Assembly: GCF_002797445.1 (NCBI RefSeq)
Contig: NZ_PGEP01000001.1
Location: 1,053,001 to 1,117,000 of the forward strand
Direction: 5' to 3'
Source of the DNA: Acidovorax sp. 69
Lineage (GTDB): Bacteria; Pseudomonadota; Gammaproteobacteria; Burkholderiales; Burkholderiaceae_C
DNA: 64,000 bases
Below the pieces are notes generated by a model that did not search any database, was not told where the DNA came from, and saw nothing but the letters and a program-made list of their open reading frames with translations. Below, piece by piece: positions 7,584-17,366 of the stretch. Position 1 is the first letter of the stretch; every line of letters begins with the position of its first letter. Made by a program: the position numbers and the translations under genes.

Positions 7584-9419
7584 TCAGGCCAGCCAGCGTC
7601 CCAGGGCTGCCGCGTCGGTTGGGGTCAGGCTGATTGTGTCTGCCGTCGGGGTGGGCAAGCCGCTGGAGGCCCCTCGGAGCGTTCTGACCGGTTTTGGCGG
7701 CGGGGGCGCACCGGTCTTGTTTCGGGCAGGCAGTTCCAGGGGCAGCTGCAACAGGCGTCCATCCCGGGCGACCAGCGCCACCAATGCGGTCTCGGTGCCA
7801 GCGTAGAACGCGACGTCATCGAGCTTGTTGATGCGCCACCCCCGGTCTTGCACCTGCAACCCCAGCCATTCGTCCCCGGGTGTCATGCCCGCCTTCTCGG
7901 CGGCGCCGCCACGCAACACGGATTTGATCTGCACACTGTGATTTTCTGCCACGCGCAGGCCCAGCCGCTGGGCCAACTGGGGGGGCTCTGCCTTGAGGTT
8001 CACGCCATGGGCCGCGAGCAATTCGGCCAAGGGTAGTTCGGTGGTGCTGTGGACCCAGTGCCCCAGTTCGGTGTCCAAGGATCGGCCCGCCAACTCTTCA
8101 AGCACAGAGCGCAGGTCGGCTTCGGTCATCGGGCCGCCTGCCGTGCGGGCCCACAGGCCGCGCATCACGTCGTCGAGTGTGGTCTTACCCTCCTTGCGCA
8201 GGGTCAGGTCCAGGCACAGGGCCACCAGGGAGCCCTTGGTGTAGTAGCTCACCGTAGCGTTGGGGGTGTTTTCGTCCTGTCGATAGTATTTGACCCAGGC
8301 GTCATAGCTGGCCTGGGCGACCGTTTGAACAGTCCTTCCTGGGGTTTGCAGGACCTGGTTGATGGTCTTGGTGATCAGCTTCAAGTAGGTGGCGTCATCG
8401 ATCAGCCCGGCACGGCGCAGCAGCAGATCGTCGTAGTAGCTGGTGAAACCTTCAAAGAACCACAGCAGTTCTGTGTAGTTTTCCTGGGTGTAGTCGTAGG
8501 CGGTGAATTCGGCGGGGCGCAGGCGCTTGACGTTCCAGGTGTGGAAGTATTCGTGGCTGATAAGCCCGAGCAGCGTGGTGTAGCCGTCGGTCGCCCGGCT
8601 TTCCTCATGGCGCGGGAGGTCGCGGCGGCCACAGATCAGAGCGGTGGAGTTGCGGTGCTCCAGACCTCCGTACCCATCTGCAACAGCATTGAGCATGAAC
8701 AGGTAGTTTTTGAAGGGCGCCTTGCTCCCCCCCTTGTGCCAGAAGCGGACGGCGGCCTCGCAAATTTTCTGGGTGTCGGCCAGCAACCGTTTGCCGTCAA
8801 AGGATGGCGCCGCGCCTGCCACCACAAACTGATGGGGGATGCCACCTGCCTTGAAGCGACCGACCCAGAATGCACCCATTTCCACAGGGCAATCCACGAG
8901 TTCGTCATAGTCTGTAGCGCTGTACAGGCCGAACCCCTTCTTGTCGGCGGCTACTGCGCGCAGTCCTGTGGCCACCGACCATTGCACCGTCGCGGCAGTG
9001 CTGACGATTTCAAGTGTGTGCTGCCGCTTTTCCTGTCCATGCACCCGCAGGCACAGGCTGGTCCCGTTGAAAAAACCGCGTGAGGCGTCCAGCCATGCCG
9101 TGCGCACTGAGCTGTCATAGGCGCACACGGTGTAGGTCAGCTCCAAGGGCTTGCCTGGCGCGCAGTCGGCCTGCCAGCGATGTTTGTCGCGCTGGGTCAG
9201 TGTGATCCCACGCTTACCCTGGCGGGCCTTCAGTTCTTGCAGGTTTTTTGAGAACTCCCGCACCAGGTAGCTGCCTGGAATCCATACCGGCAAGGACACT
9301 TCCTGCTCTGCCGCCGGATGGGCAACGGTCAGGGACACCGTGAACAGATGGGCGTGAAGGTCTGACGGCTCGATGCGGTAGTGAACGTCAGCAGGTGGAG
9401 TTTTGCGGGCAGATGGCAT
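7584..9419 (-). CDS. M61 family metallopeptidase with PDZ domain
   Basis: Glycyl-aminopeptidase-like zinc peptidase, 611 residues. The N-terminal beta domain (about 10-170) starts with [15 protein letters not shown] and [19 protein letters not shown], typical of the family. The catalytic zinc motif HEYFH is at 289-293 ([16 protein letters not shown]). A PDZ-like region lies near 500-570 ([21 protein letters not shown]). No signal peptide is visible, so it should be cytoplasmic. It follows dsbC by 42 bp and is probably cotranscribed with ubiH and dsbC. The physiological substrate is unknown for most members of this family. Confidence 0.9.
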   Translation of the reverse strand: MPSARKTPPADVHYRIEPSDLHAHLFTVSLTVAHPAAEQEVSLPVWIPGSYLVREFSKNLQELKARQGKRGITLTQRDKHRWQADCAPGKPLELTYTVCAYDSSVRTAWLDASRGFFNGTSLCLRVHGQEKRQHTLEIVSTAATVQWSVATGLRAVAADKKGFGLYSATDYDELVDCPVEMGAFWVGRFKAGGIPHQFVVAGAAPSFDGKRLLADTQKICEAAVRFWHKGGSKAPFKNYLFMLNAVADGYGGLEHRNSTALICGRRDLPRHEESRATDGYTTLLGLISHEYFHTWNVKRLRPAEFTAYDYTQENYTELLWFFEGFTSYYDDLLLRRAGLIDDATYLKLITKTINQVLQTPGRTVQTVAQASYDAWVKYYRQDENTPNATVSYYTKGSLVALCLDLTLRKEGKTTLDDVMRGLWARTAGGPMTEADLRSVLEELAGRSLDTELGHWVHSTTELPLAELLAAHGVNLKAEPPQLAQRLGLRVAENHSVQIKSVLRGGAAEKAGMTPGDEWLGLQVQDRGWRINKLDDVAFYAGTETALVALVARDGRLLQLPLELPARNKTGAPPPPKPVRTLRGASSGLPTPTADTISLTPTDAAALGRWLA

Positions 9420-9461
9420 AAGCGCTGGCGGGATGGGGCGTCAACAACGAACAAGCGGGGC

Positions 9462-10187
9462 TCAGTTCGTTCCCGATTCGCTGCTGGCCTCCGCCAGACG
9501 TTTTTCAACCTCCTGAGCGCCGATCGCACCCGGCACGCGGGTCCCATTGGTGAAGATCAGCGTAGGGGTTCCGGTGATCTTGTGCTTTTTTCCGAACGCC
9601 AGGTTGCGTTGCAGTGCGCTGGTGTCGCAGCTGGCTGCAGTCGCGGGTTTGTCGCGCACCATCTGGTCTTGCCAGGCGCCGGCCTTGTCTTTGGAGCACC
9701 AGATATTGCGCGATTTTTCGGCCGAGTCAGGGCTCAGGATGGGATAGAGGAACAGATAAACGGTGACGTTGTTCACCTGTTGCATGTCACGCTCAAACCG
9801 CTTGCAGTATCCGCAGTTGGGGTCTTCAAAGACCGCGACCTTGCGTTTGCCGTCACCACGCACGATGGTCACGGCATCTTTCAGGGGGAGTTCAGAAAAA
9901 TTGACGGCCGTCAGCTTGTTGATACGGTCCTCGGTCAAATTGCGACGCGCCTTGGTGTCAATGAGTTCGCCCTGGATCACGTAGTTGCCCTTGGCATCGG
10001 TGTAGAACAGGTCCGTGCCAATGCGCACTTCGTACAGCCCTGCCATGGGCGTGGAGCGTACTTCGTCGATCTTGTCCATCTGGGGAATGCGCTCGGCAAG
10101 CGCCTTGCGGATGTCCGACTCCTGAGCCGTGGCACTCAGGCCCAGGGTCATGGCGGCGATGGTCAGCAGGCTGGTGGTCAGTTTCAT
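9462..10187 (-). CDS. dsbC: Periplasmic thiol:disulfide interchange protein DsbC
   Basis: Disulfide isomerase of 241 residues. The signal peptide is MKLTTSLLTIAAMTLGLSATAQ. A dimerisation domain (about 23-85) and a thioredoxin-fold domain follow. The active site CGYC is at 125-128 in FEDPNCGYCKRFERDM, and the cis-Pro loop is TGTPTLIF. A second cysteine pair (NIWC and AASC, about 22 apart) corresponds to the structural disulfide of DsbC. I chose the ATG at 10187; a TTG five codons upstream is possible but lacks a ribosome-binding site. It lies 56 bp downstream of ubiH. Confidence 0.93.
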   Translation of the reverse strand: MKLTTSLLTIAAMTLGLSATAQESDIRKALAERIPQMDKIDEVRSTPMAGLYEVRIGTDLFYTDAKGNYVIQGELIDTKARRNLTEDRINKLTAVNFSELPLKDAVTIVRGDGKRKVAVFEDPNCGYCKRFERDMQQVNNVTVYLFLYPILSPDSAEKSRNIWCSKDKAGAWQDQMVRDKPATAASCDTSALQRNLAFGKKHKITGTPTLIFTNGTRVPGAIGAQEVEKRLAEASSESGTN

Positions 10188-10243
10188 GGTGTTCTCGTTC
10201 AATCAATGCCTCACAGGGAGCAGGCGCTCCCATGCGTGTGTCT

Positions 10244-11386
10244 TCAGTGCATTCCCATGGCCCGGCGGGCCACAAAATCTTTCAAAGCGCCACTGCGCTC
10301 AAACCCCTTCATGCCCCAGTTGCGCAATGCTTGCCAGGGCGCCTCCTGGCGTGCGAACAACTGCTGCAGTCCGTCCGTGGCCAGGCCCATGGCCGTCAGG
10401 GCCGCTTTGCGCTCCCGTTCATAGCGTCGCAGCAACCGCAGGTCGGCTACGCTGCGCCAGTAGTCACGCGTGCGCAAAACCTCGGCCAAAGCCTGCACAT
10501 CGGCCAGCCCCAGATTCAGTCCTTGCCCCGCCAACGGGTGCACGTTATGGGCGGCATCACCTGCAAGAACCCAACTGCGGGGAGCGCTCCCGTCGGAGGG
10601 GCTGGCTCCGCACCAGCGGTCTGCCTTGGCCAGTTGCAGGGGCCAGGCGGCTCGCTCGGAGCACAGCGTTAGCGTGCCCAGGGCCTGCTGGCTGGCGGTC
10701 TGAAGCGCTTGAGAGAATTCTTTGGGGGACAGGGCCATCAGCGGAGCCACTTGCTCCTGTAAGACGGACCACACAACAGCCACGGAGTTCCCCAGCGGGC
10801 CGTCCAGGGGCAAAAATGCCAGGATGCCATTTGGCAGAAACCATTGGCGTGCCACCTGCCCATGGGGGTGTTCGCACTGCACTCGGGTGGCAATGGCGTG
10901 CTGGGCGTAGGGCGTCACTTGAAAATCCACGCCGAATTCCGACCGCGTACTGCTGGCCCGGCCCTCACACACGACCGTCAGCGGGGCTGCCACAGTGGCT
11001 TCCACCACCTCCACCTGCGGTTGAAAACGCACAGCCTCCGCGAGACGGGCTTCCAGGGCCGGTACATCGACGATCCAGGCCAGTGCGTCCACACCCTGCC
11101 GGTCCGCGTCAAACACCACGGCGCCACCTTGATCACCCAGAACCTGCATTTGTTTGACAGCCGTTGCATGTTGGGCATCGGGCCAACTGCGCAGGGATTC
11201 AAGCATCTGGCGCGATGCAGTGTTCAAGGCATAGGCCCTCACGTCGGCCGATACGGCGTGTGGGGGCGGTGGGGCGGGCACCAGGGCCACTTTCAGTCGT
11301 TCTCGCGCCAGCAGCAGTGCCAAGGTCCTGCCCACAATGCCGGTGCCACGAATACAGATATCAAAGGTTTGGGCCATGACGGCCAT
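10244..11386 (-). CDS. ubiH: UbiH/UbiF/COQ6-family FAD monooxygenase
   Basis: Flavin hydroxylase of ubiquinone biosynthesis, 380 residues. The N-terminal dinucleotide motif is GTGIVG in ICIRGTGIVGRTLALLLARE. The second FAD motif is AGDAAHNVHPLAGQGLNLGLADV (roughly 275-300), diagnostic of this family. Start: ATG at 11386, or the ATG three codons later at 11377; neither has a Shine-Dalgarno sequence. A long open frame continues upstream but runs antisense through the MOSC gene and is not family-like. Which ring position it hydroxylates cannot be decided here, so ubiH is the best guess within UbiH/UbiF/UbiM. Confidence 0.82.
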   Translation of the reverse strand: MAVMAQTFDICIRGTGIVGRTLALLLARERLKVALVPAPPPPHAVSADVRAYALNTASRQMLESLRSWPDAQHATAVKQMQVLGDQGGAVVFDADRQGVDALAWIVDVPALEARLAEAVRFQPQVEVVEATVAAPLTVVCEGRASSTRSEFGVDFQVTPYAQHAIATRVQCEHPHGQVARQWFLPNGILAFLPLDGPLGNSVAVVWSVLQEQVAPLMALSPKEFSQALQTASQQALGTLTLCSERAAWPLQLAKADRWCGASPSDGSAPRSWVLAGDAAHNVHPLAGQGLNLGLADVQALAEVLRTRDYWRSVADLRLLRRYERERKAALTAMGLATDGLQQLFARQEAPWQALRNWGMKGFERSGALKDFVARRAMGMH

Positions 11387-11470
11387 TGTAGGAGGGGTCC
11401 AACGCCCTGCTGGCGCAGGGCAAAATTGTGGTTCTTGCCCTGCCATCCATTTATTGAGGAGTATCCCGGC

Positions 11471-12343
11471 GTGAGTTTCAACCCTGATCCCGATCTGTCC
11501 GGCACCATTGCGCGGCTGTTTGTGTATCCCATCAAATCTTGTGCCGGCATTGAGGTTCAGCAGGCCTTGCTGACGGAAACCGGGTTGGATCTGGACCGCG
11601 CCTGGATGGTGGTGGATGCCAGCGGCATGTTCCTGACCCAGCGCGCCTTGCCCCGCATGGCGTTGATCCGGCCTCAGCTCAAGAGCGACGAAATGGTGCT
11701 GCGTGCGCCCGGCATGCTGGCCCTGCATGTGGCGATTGATGCCGTCGAAGCCCCTGCAACCGTGACCGTGTGGCGGGACACGGTGCCGGCATGGGACATG
11801 GGCGCCGTGGCTGCCCAGTGGTTCACCGACTTCCTGGGGCAGCCGTGCCGACTGGTGCGGTTTGATCCCGAGCACCGGCGTTTGTCGAGCATGGAGTGGA
11901 CGGGCGGGGTGGAGGTGCCCAATCAATTTGCGGACGGTTTTCCCATCCTCATGGCCAGTGAGGCTTCCATGCAGGAACTCAACGGTCGGCTGTCTGCAGC
12001 AGGCCATGCCACCGTGGGCATCGAACGTTTTCGGCCCAATGTGGTGCTCGCTGGGGTCGATGCGCACGATGAAGACCGGGTGGATCTGGTGCGTTTGGAC
12101 GGCGACGCCAGCGGCCAGATTCACCTACAACCCGTGAAGCCCTGTGCGCGCTGCCCCATTCCCAACATCGACCCGGCCACGGCAGAGGCCAGCCCCGCGG
12201 TCGGCGACGTGCTGCGCGCCTATCGTCAGGACAAGCGACTGGACGGAGCTATCACCTTTGGCATGAACGCCATCGTGTCCCAGGGGGCGGGGCAGTGGTT
12301 GCGCGTGGGGCAGCGTGTGGCAGCCGATTTGCGGTTTGAATGA
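11471..12343 (+). CDS. MOSC domain protein (YcbX family)
   Basis: 290 residues. The N-terminal MOSC_N beta-barrel (IARLFVYPIKSCAGIEVQQA, then LDLDRAWMVVD) is followed by the MOSC domain. That domain contains the presumed molybdenum-cofactor cysteine in KPCARCPIPNID. Members act on N-hydroxylated compounds or carry the cofactor. The start is GTG at 11471, supported by GAGGAG nine bases upstream (11456-11461). It is divergent from ubiH with 84 bp between the starts. Unlike longer YcbX proteins it has no C-terminal 2Fe-2S ferredoxin domain, so a separate electron donor would be needed. Confidence 0.9.
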   Translation: MSFNPDPDLSGTIARLFVYPIKSCAGIEVQQALLTETGLDLDRAWMVVDASGMFLTQRALPRMALIRPQLKSDEMVLRAPGMLALHVAIDAVEAPATVTVWRDTVPAWDMGAVAAQWFTDFLGQPCRLVRFDPEHRRLSSMEWTGGVEVPNQFADGFPILMASEASMQELNGRLSAAGHATVGIERFRPNVVLAGVDAHDEDRVDLVRLDGDASGQIHLQPVKPCARCPIPNIDPATAEASPAVGDVLRAYRQDKRLDGAITFGMNAIVSQGAGQWLRVGQRVAADLRFE

Positions 12344-12428
12344 CGTTCGCAAACCGGGGCGTGAGGTAGGGTGGCCGGTAGCCCCGTAAAATCGGCGGTT
12401 TGTCTCCAGAACACCAGAAAGCCCTGCC

Positions 12429-13523
12429 ATGAGCCTCCAATGCGGCATCGTGGGCCTGCCCAACGTCGGCAAGTCCACTCTTTTCAACGCGCTGACCAAG
12501 GCCGGCATCGCCGCCGAAAACTATCCCTTCTGCACCATTGAGCCCAATGTGGGCGTGGTGGAGGTGCCAGATCCGCGCCTCCAGCAACTGGCCGGCATCA
12601 TCTCGCCCGAGCGCATCGTTCCCGCCATTGTGGAGTTTGTGGACATCGCCGGTTTGGTGGCGGGTGCGAGCCAAGGCGAAGGCCTGGGCAACCAGTTCCT
12701 GGCCCACATCCGTGAAACCGACGCCATCGTGAACGTGGTGCGCTGCTTTGAAGACGACAATGTGATCCACGTGGCGGGCCGCGTGGACCCGATCTCTGAC
12801 ATTGAAGTCATCCAGACCGAGCTGTGCTTGGCCGACATGGGTACGGTGGACAAGGCGCTGAACCGCTACACCAAGGCCGCCAAGTCGGGCAACGACAAGG
12901 ACGCCGCCAAATTGGTGGCCCTGCTCACGCGCATCCAGGCTGCACTCAATGAGGGCAAGCCCGCCCGCTCGGTCGAAATCACCAAGGAAGAGCAGCCGCT
13001 GCTCAAGTCCCTGTGCCTGATCACCGCCAAGCCCGCGATGTTCGTGGGCAACGTGAGCGAAGATGGTTTCGAGAACAATCCCTTCCTGGACCGTCTGAAG
13101 GAATACGCCGCCAGCCAGAACGCCCCCGTGGTGGCCATCTGCGCCAAGATGGAAGCCGAAATGGCCGAGATGGGCGATGAAGACCGCGACATGTTCCTGG
13201 CCGAAATGGGCCAGAGTGAGCCAGGCCTGGCTCGCCTGATCCGTGGTGCCTTCAAGCTGCTGGGTCTGCAGACCTACTTCACTGCTGGCGTGAAGGAAGT
13301 GCGCGCCTGGACCATCCACATTGGTGACACCGCCCCCCAGGCCGCTGGCGTGATCCACGGTGACTTCGAGCGCGGCTTCATCCGCGCGCAGACCATTGCT
13401 TTTGACGATTTCATCGCCCTCAAGGGTGAGCAGGGCGCCAAGGACGCGGGCAAGATGCGTGCCGAAGGCAAGGAGTACGTGGTGAAGGATGGCGATGTGC
13501 TGAACTTCTTGTTCAACGTGTGA
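12429..13523 (+). CDS. ychF: Ribosome-associated GTPase/ATPase YchF
   Basis: OBG-family P-loop nucleotidase, 364 residues. G1 is GLPNVGKS (9-16) and the G3 region is [21 protein letters not shown]. The NxxE-type G4 variant that gives YchF its ATP preference lies in the middle domain. The C-terminal TGS domain runs from about 280 ([27 protein letters not shown]) to the end. Known roles are ribosome binding and stress-response modulation. It is a monocistronic gene followed by an intrinsic terminator. Confidence 0.97.
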   Translation: MSLQCGIVGLPNVGKSTLFNALTKAGIAAENYPFCTIEPNVGVVEVPDPRLQQLAGIISPERIVPAIVEFVDIAGLVAGASQGEGLGNQFLAHIRETDAIVNVVRCFEDDNVIHVAGRVDPISDIEVIQTELCLADMGTVDKALNRYTKAAKSGNDKDAAKLVALLTRIQAALNEGKPARSVEITKEEQPLLKSLCLITAKPAMFVGNVSEDGFENNPFLDRLKEYAASQNAPVVAICAKMEAEMAEMGDEDRDMFLAEMGQSEPGLARLIRGAFKLLGLQTYFTAGVKEVRAWTIHIGDTAPQAAGVIHGDFERGFIRAQTIAFDDFIALKGEQGAKDAGKMRAEGKEYVVKDGDVLNFLFNV

Positions 13524-13574
13524 TTCGCCTGTGGGCCCGTTTTGTGGGCCTGCGTTGGGGCAATGACTCCCCTG

Positions 13575-13608
13575 TCCCTGTCCGGCCGCTGGCTGGCAGG
13601 GATTTTTT
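13575..13608 (+). terminator. Rho-independent terminator after ychF
   Basis: TCCCTG (13575-13580) pairs with CAGGGA (13597-13602), and an extra CC/GG closes inside across a one-base bulge. Six T residues follow (13603-13608). It lies 52 bp past the ychF stop and before rarD. Confidence 0.78.
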
Positions 13609-13662
13609 ACGACTGCTCTCTGTGCACTGCAGCAAATTTGCCCATCTTTCATTTGCTCGCTC

Positions 13663-14532
13663 ATGAACACCGGAATCTTCTACGCCACGTTGGCCTACAT
13701 CGCTTGGGGCCTGTTTCCCCTCTACTTCAGGCAGGTCGCCGATGTGCCATCGCTGGAAGTGGTCATGCACCGCACACTGTGGTCTCTGGTGGTCGTGCTG
13801 GGCCTTCTGGCGGTGCGCAGGCAATGGGCCTGGATGGCCACTGTGTTGCGCCAGCCTCGGGTGTTGGGTGCGTTTGCGTTGTCTGCCGTGCTGTTGTCCG
13901 GCAACTGGTTGACCTATGTGTGGGCCGTGCAGAACCAGCATGTTGTCGATGCCAGCCTGGGCTACTTTATTCTGCCGCTCGTGAATGTGGCGCTGGGTTT
14001 TGTGTTTCTTCGCGAACGTCCTCGCCCGGGGCAGTGGCTGGCCGTGGCTGTGGCCGCAGCGGGTGTGCTCTGGCTGACAGTACAGGCGGGTCGCCTGCCC
14101 TGGATTGCGCTGGTATTGGCACTCAGCTTCGGGTTTTATGGCTTGCTGCGCAAGGTGGCGGTGCTGGGCGCGCTGGAGGGACTCGCGCTGGAAACCATGA
14201 TGCTTGCGCCGGTCGCCGCCCTGGTTCTGGGGTGGTGGGCCTGGAACGGCGATGGGGCGTTGGTGCACGGCGACTCAGCCTCCATTGGCTGGTTGGTGCT
14301 GGCAGGGCCCATGACGGCCGTGCCACTGCTGTTGTTCGCTGCGGGTGCGCGGCTGATACCGATGTCCACGCTGGGTATCCTGCAATACATCTCTCCCAGC
14401 CTGCAGTTTGCGCTGGGCGTCTGGATTTTTCACGAGGCCTTCCATCCTGCGCGCCTGGTGGGTTTTGTCTTGATCTGGGGTGCTCTGCTGGTCTACAGCC
14501 TGGAAGGCTGGTGGGTGCGGCAGCGGGAGTAG
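13663..14532 (+). CDS. rarD: RarD-type EamA transporter
   Basis: Inner-membrane protein of 289 residues with about ten hydrophobic segments, the two-fold EamA layout. The N-terminus MNTGIFYATLAYIAWGLFPLYF and the segments VVMHRTLWSLV, LSGNWLTYVWAVQNQHVVDASLGYFI and ILQYISPSLQFALGVWIFHE are characteristic of RarD. E. coli RarD is linked to chloramphenicol sensitivity, but the physiological substrate is unknown. It stands alone downstream of the ychF terminator. Confidence 0.9.
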   Translation: MNTGIFYATLAYIAWGLFPLYFRQVADVPSLEVVMHRTLWSLVVVLGLLAVRRQWAWMATVLRQPRVLGAFALSAVLLSGNWLTYVWAVQNQHVVDASLGYFILPLVNVALGFVFLRERPRPGQWLAVAVAAAGVLWLTVQAGRLPWIALVLALSFGFYGLLRKVAVLGALEGLALETMMLAPVAALVLGWWAWNGDGALVHGDSASIGWLVLAGPMTAVPLLLFAAGARLIPMSTLGILQYISPSLQFALGVWIFHEAFHPARLVGFVLIWGALLVYSLEGWWVRQRE

Positions 14533-15039
14533 GCGGCTAGCGGCCGTTCGCGGGCCAAGGGGGTTGGGTGCGACAGAAAAGCGCGCGGAGTTTTCTATGT
14601 CTGTCCCACACAAGATCGCTCGCCGGCCCTGGTCCGAACCCGTGTTCAATGGATTCATACCGCTTGGGCGGAGCCGTGGCACTGTATGCGGCGCTTTGGC
14701 TGGCTCAGCGGACCGGTTGGAATTTTGGGGCGACTTGGTATGAGGTTTTTTTGCGCAGTGTTGTCTCCTGCTGCCGTCGTCGTGTCGCCTACGGCCTATC
14801 GAACGAACCCAGGCCTTAGCCTGCCTCTGTGTGTTTTCTGGACGCAAAAACCTGTTCTCGGCCATGGATGGGGCGTTGCTCTTTGATTGATCTGGTGGGT
14901 TGACATGTTCTCGGTAGCTCGGACACTGGATGGCTTCGCCATCTTTGTGCGCTGTCCTATGTTTAATGTCTGGTTTTATGTTCCACGCATCGTCTGCGAG
15001 AGTCCTCATGGCGGCTCGCACTGAGCAGCAGGTGCCGTG
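14533..15039 (+). other. 507-bp region without a recognised gene
   Basis: The region lies between rarD and the kinase gene. Short open frames exist, for example 48 codons from an ATG at 14597, but none has a ribosome-binding site, a known motif or a convincing composition. A TTGACA occurs at about 14900 without a matching -10. A short perfect hairpin (GATGGC-TTC-GCCATC, 14929-14943) follows. The kinase promoter must lie here. An unannotated small RNA is possible but I cannot show one. Confidence 0.5.
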
Positions 15040-16698
15040 ATGGAAGGTCCCGCGTCCGCATCGACAGATCTGCATGCCGAATATGCGGTGGCCGAGCGCC
15101 GTATTGCGTTGCTGCGGCGCAGTCCGCAGGTCTTTGCGCATCCCGTGGGGCGCATTGAATGCATCGAGACCCATATCTCGTGGGTGCTGCTGGCGGGCGA
15201 CTTTGCCTACAAGTTCAAGAAACCTTTGCAGCTCGATTTTCTGGACTTCAGCACCGCCGCGTTGCGACGTGCAGCCTGCGAGGAGGAACTGCGCATCAAT
15301 CGTCGCACTGCCCCTGCGATGTATCTGGGGCTTGTGGGCCTTCACCACGAGGTGGCCGCAGAGGCGCTGTGGTTTACGCCGCTTTGCGATGCCGCGCAAG
15401 ATGCAGAGCCTGCCGTACAGATGCGCCGCTTCGGTCAAGAGGCATTGTTTGGCACCGCCCTGGATCTGCAGAAGGTGCTGCCGGTGCAGGTTGATCTGCT
15501 TGCCCGGCATGTGGCGCAATTTCATGCGTCTGCAGCCATCGCTGCACCTGGGCTGGGTTGGGGGACGGCACCAGCGGTGCGCGCTCCGGTGGATGCCTGC
15601 CTGACGGCATTGCGGGATGTGGTGGCAATGGCTTTGCCCGCGCAGGCGCCGCTGCTGGACCAGGTGGCCGCCTGGTTCCGTCAGCAGGGCGATGCACTCG
15701 CGCCGGTCTTTGAGGACCGGCTGACCCATGGGCGGGTGCGCGAATGCCATGGGGATCTTCACCTGGCCAACATCGCGCTCATTGACGGACATCCCCAGTT
15801 GTTTGATGCCATCGAGTTCAATCCGGCGCTGCGCTGGATCGATGGTGTGGCTGATATCGCCTTTGTGGTCATGGACCTCACGGCCCATGGTCGTTCCGAT
15901 CTGGCCTGGCGTTTTGTGAATTTGTGGCTGGAGTACACCGGGGACTACCACGGCCTGCGGGTGCTGCGGTACTACTGTGCCTATCGCGCGCTGGTGCGGG
16001 CACGGGTTGCTGGCATGCAATGGGTGCCGCGTGGTGACGCGGGCTCTGGTGGCGCGGCCGTTCGCACTTTGCAGCAGTATCTGGCACTGGCGGCAGAGTA
16101 TGCGGGGCTCTTTGCCGGGGGCTTGCCCACGATACCAAACGCATCGCTGTGGATGGCCCATGGGTTCTCGGGGGCGGGCAAGAGCACACACACTCTTTCG
16201 CTGGCCTGCCAGCGCGGCATGGTCCGGGTGCGTGCCGATGTCGAGCGCAAGCGCCTGTTTGGTTTGCTGCCAGAAGCCCAAAGTGACGCAGTGCCTGGCG
16301 GCATCTACACCCCTGACGCCACGCGACGAACCCGTGACCGCCTGGCGCAAGTGGCTTGTGATGCGCTCTCGGCGGGGCTTTCCGTGATCGTGGACGCTAC
16401 TTTTCTGGACTCTGAAGCGCGGTCGCACTTCGTGGGTCTGGCGGGTAGGTTGGGAGTACCTTGTCGCATCCTTTCGTTCGAGGCGCCGCTGGAGATATTG
16501 AGGGATCGGGTGCGCGGGCGATCCGCCGCAGGCGGGGATGCTTCGGAGGCAAGCGTCGCAGTGCTGGATGCGCAATGGGCGAGCGCCAGTCCCTTGCTGG
16601 CGGCTGAGGAACTGATCACCTTGCACGTGGACACGACCCGGCCGGTGGATTGGGATGTGTTGCTGCCTCGGGTGGGGGCGTCGCCCGTCGGGCCGTGA
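15040..16698 (+). CDS. Two-domain kinase: aminoglycoside-phosphotransferase-like plus P-loop kinase
   Basis: 552 residues with two kinase modules. Residues 1-350 are a phosphotransferase-fold domain with YKFKKPLQLDFLDF (58-71, nucleotide-binding lysines), the catalytic loop ECHGDLHLAN (235-244) and the metal-binding DAIEFNP (256-262). Residues 368-552 form a gluconate/zeta-toxin-like P-loop kinase with Walker A GFSGAGKS (375-382) and VDATF in the Walker B region. This fused architecture is common in proteobacteria, but its substrate is not established. I use the ATG at 15040; a GTG directly before it is possible. It is monocistronic and convergent with yqaA. A true aminoglycoside resistance role is not implied. 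Confidence 0.88.
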   Translation: MEGPASASTDLHAEYAVAERRIALLRRSPQVFAHPVGRIECIETHISWVLLAGDFAYKFKKPLQLDFLDFSTAALRRAACEEELRINRRTAPAMYLGLVGLHHEVAAEALWFTPLCDAAQDAEPAVQMRRFGQEALFGTALDLQKVLPVQVDLLARHVAQFHASAAIAAPGLGWGTAPAVRAPVDACLTALRDVVAMALPAQAPLLDQVAAWFRQQGDALAPVFEDRLTHGRVRECHGDLHLANIALIDGHPQLFDAIEFNPALRWIDGVADIAFVVMDLTAHGRSDLAWRFVNLWLEYTGDYHGLRVLRYYCAYRALVRARVAGMQWVPRGDAGSGGAAVRTLQQYLALAAEYAGLFAGGLPTIPNASLWMAHGFSGAGKSTHTLSLACQRGMVRVRADVERKRLFGLLPEAQSDAVPGGIYTPDATRRTRDRLAQVACDALSAGLSVIVDATFLDSEARSHFVGLAGRLGVPCRILSFEAPLEILRDRVRGRSAAGGDASEASVAVLDAQWASASPLLAAEELITLHVDTTRPVDWDVLLPRVGASPVGP

Positions 16699-16734
16699 GG
16701 TGGCGTGGCCCAGGCCCACGTCCACGTCCACGCA

Positions 16735-17217
16735 CTAAAGGCTCAGATGCCCTGGCATGAAGTACAGCAGCACGCTCGTCATGGCCAGGTAGCGGAGGAA
16801 TTTGCCCACCGCCATGTAGGCCAGACATTGCCAGAACGGCAACTTCAGCCAACCGGCCACGGCGCACAGGGGGTCGCCCACCACAGGCAGCCAGCTTAGC
16901 AAGCAGGCCCGCGCGCCAAAGCGCTTGAGCCAATTCAGCGCCCGTACATCGGTGGCATTGCCACGGGCCTTGTCCACGGCCTTGTGTGCGCCCAGGCCCA
17001 TCCACCAGCTGACCCCGCCGCCCAGCGTGTTACCTGCCGTGGCCACAATGATGGCGGGCCAAAACAGTTCAGTGTTGAGTTTGATCAGGCCAAAAACGGC
17101 GGGCTCAGAGCCCAGCGGCAGCAGGGTGGCCGAGACAAACGACACGACAAAGACCGTACTCAGGCCGAATTGCGGCAGGGCCAGCCATTCCATCAGCTGG
17201 TGCATCCAGATTTCCAT
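16735..17217 (-). CDS. yqaA: YqaA family membrane protein (DedA/SNARE-associated fold)
   Basis: 160 residues with three to four hydrophobic segments. Family features are the re-entrant motif SFVSATLLPLGSEPAV, GNTLGGGVSWWMGLGAHK and a conserved RFGARACLLSWLPVVGDPLCAVAGWLK. Related DedA/VTT proteins handle lipid movement and membrane integrity; the role of YqaA is not defined. It is convergent with the kinase gene (36 bp between stops) and divergent from the lipoprotein gene. Confidence 0.85.
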   Translation of the reverse strand: MEIWMHQLMEWLALPQFGLSTVFVVSFVSATLLPLGSEPAVFGLIKLNTELFWPAIIVATAGNTLGGGVSWWMGLGAHKAVDKARGNATDVRALNWLKRFGARACLLSWLPVVGDPLCAVAGWLKLPFWQCLAYMAVGKFLRYLAMTSVLLYFMPGHLSL

Positions 17218-17366
17218 AGGCCCTCAGTGTAGGGCGCTGTACGAATTCCCAAGGCGTCCTGGGTCGCTGTCCTACAGCGGTCTGCGCCATCCACGCATGG
17301 CTTGGCCTGGCGAGCCTTTGTATCGTGAAACCACGCTGCACCGGACAGCCTCCCAGGAGGAACCTC

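Noticed and set aside
11387..12124. N-terminal extension of the UbiH frame
   Set aside because: It runs antisense through the MOSC gene and has no family resemblance; UbiH begins at 11386 or 11377.
14897..14945. TTGACA plus hairpin as a small RNA gene
   Set aside because: No matching -10 and only a weak TTT after the hairpin; kept only as a possibility in the spacer entry.
14275..16731. A very long minus-strand open frame (about 818 codons) opposite the kinase and rarD
   Set aside because: It is antisense to two clear genes, is rich in His/Arg/Pro/Gln and has no recognisable motif. GC-rich genomes give such frames by codon bias.
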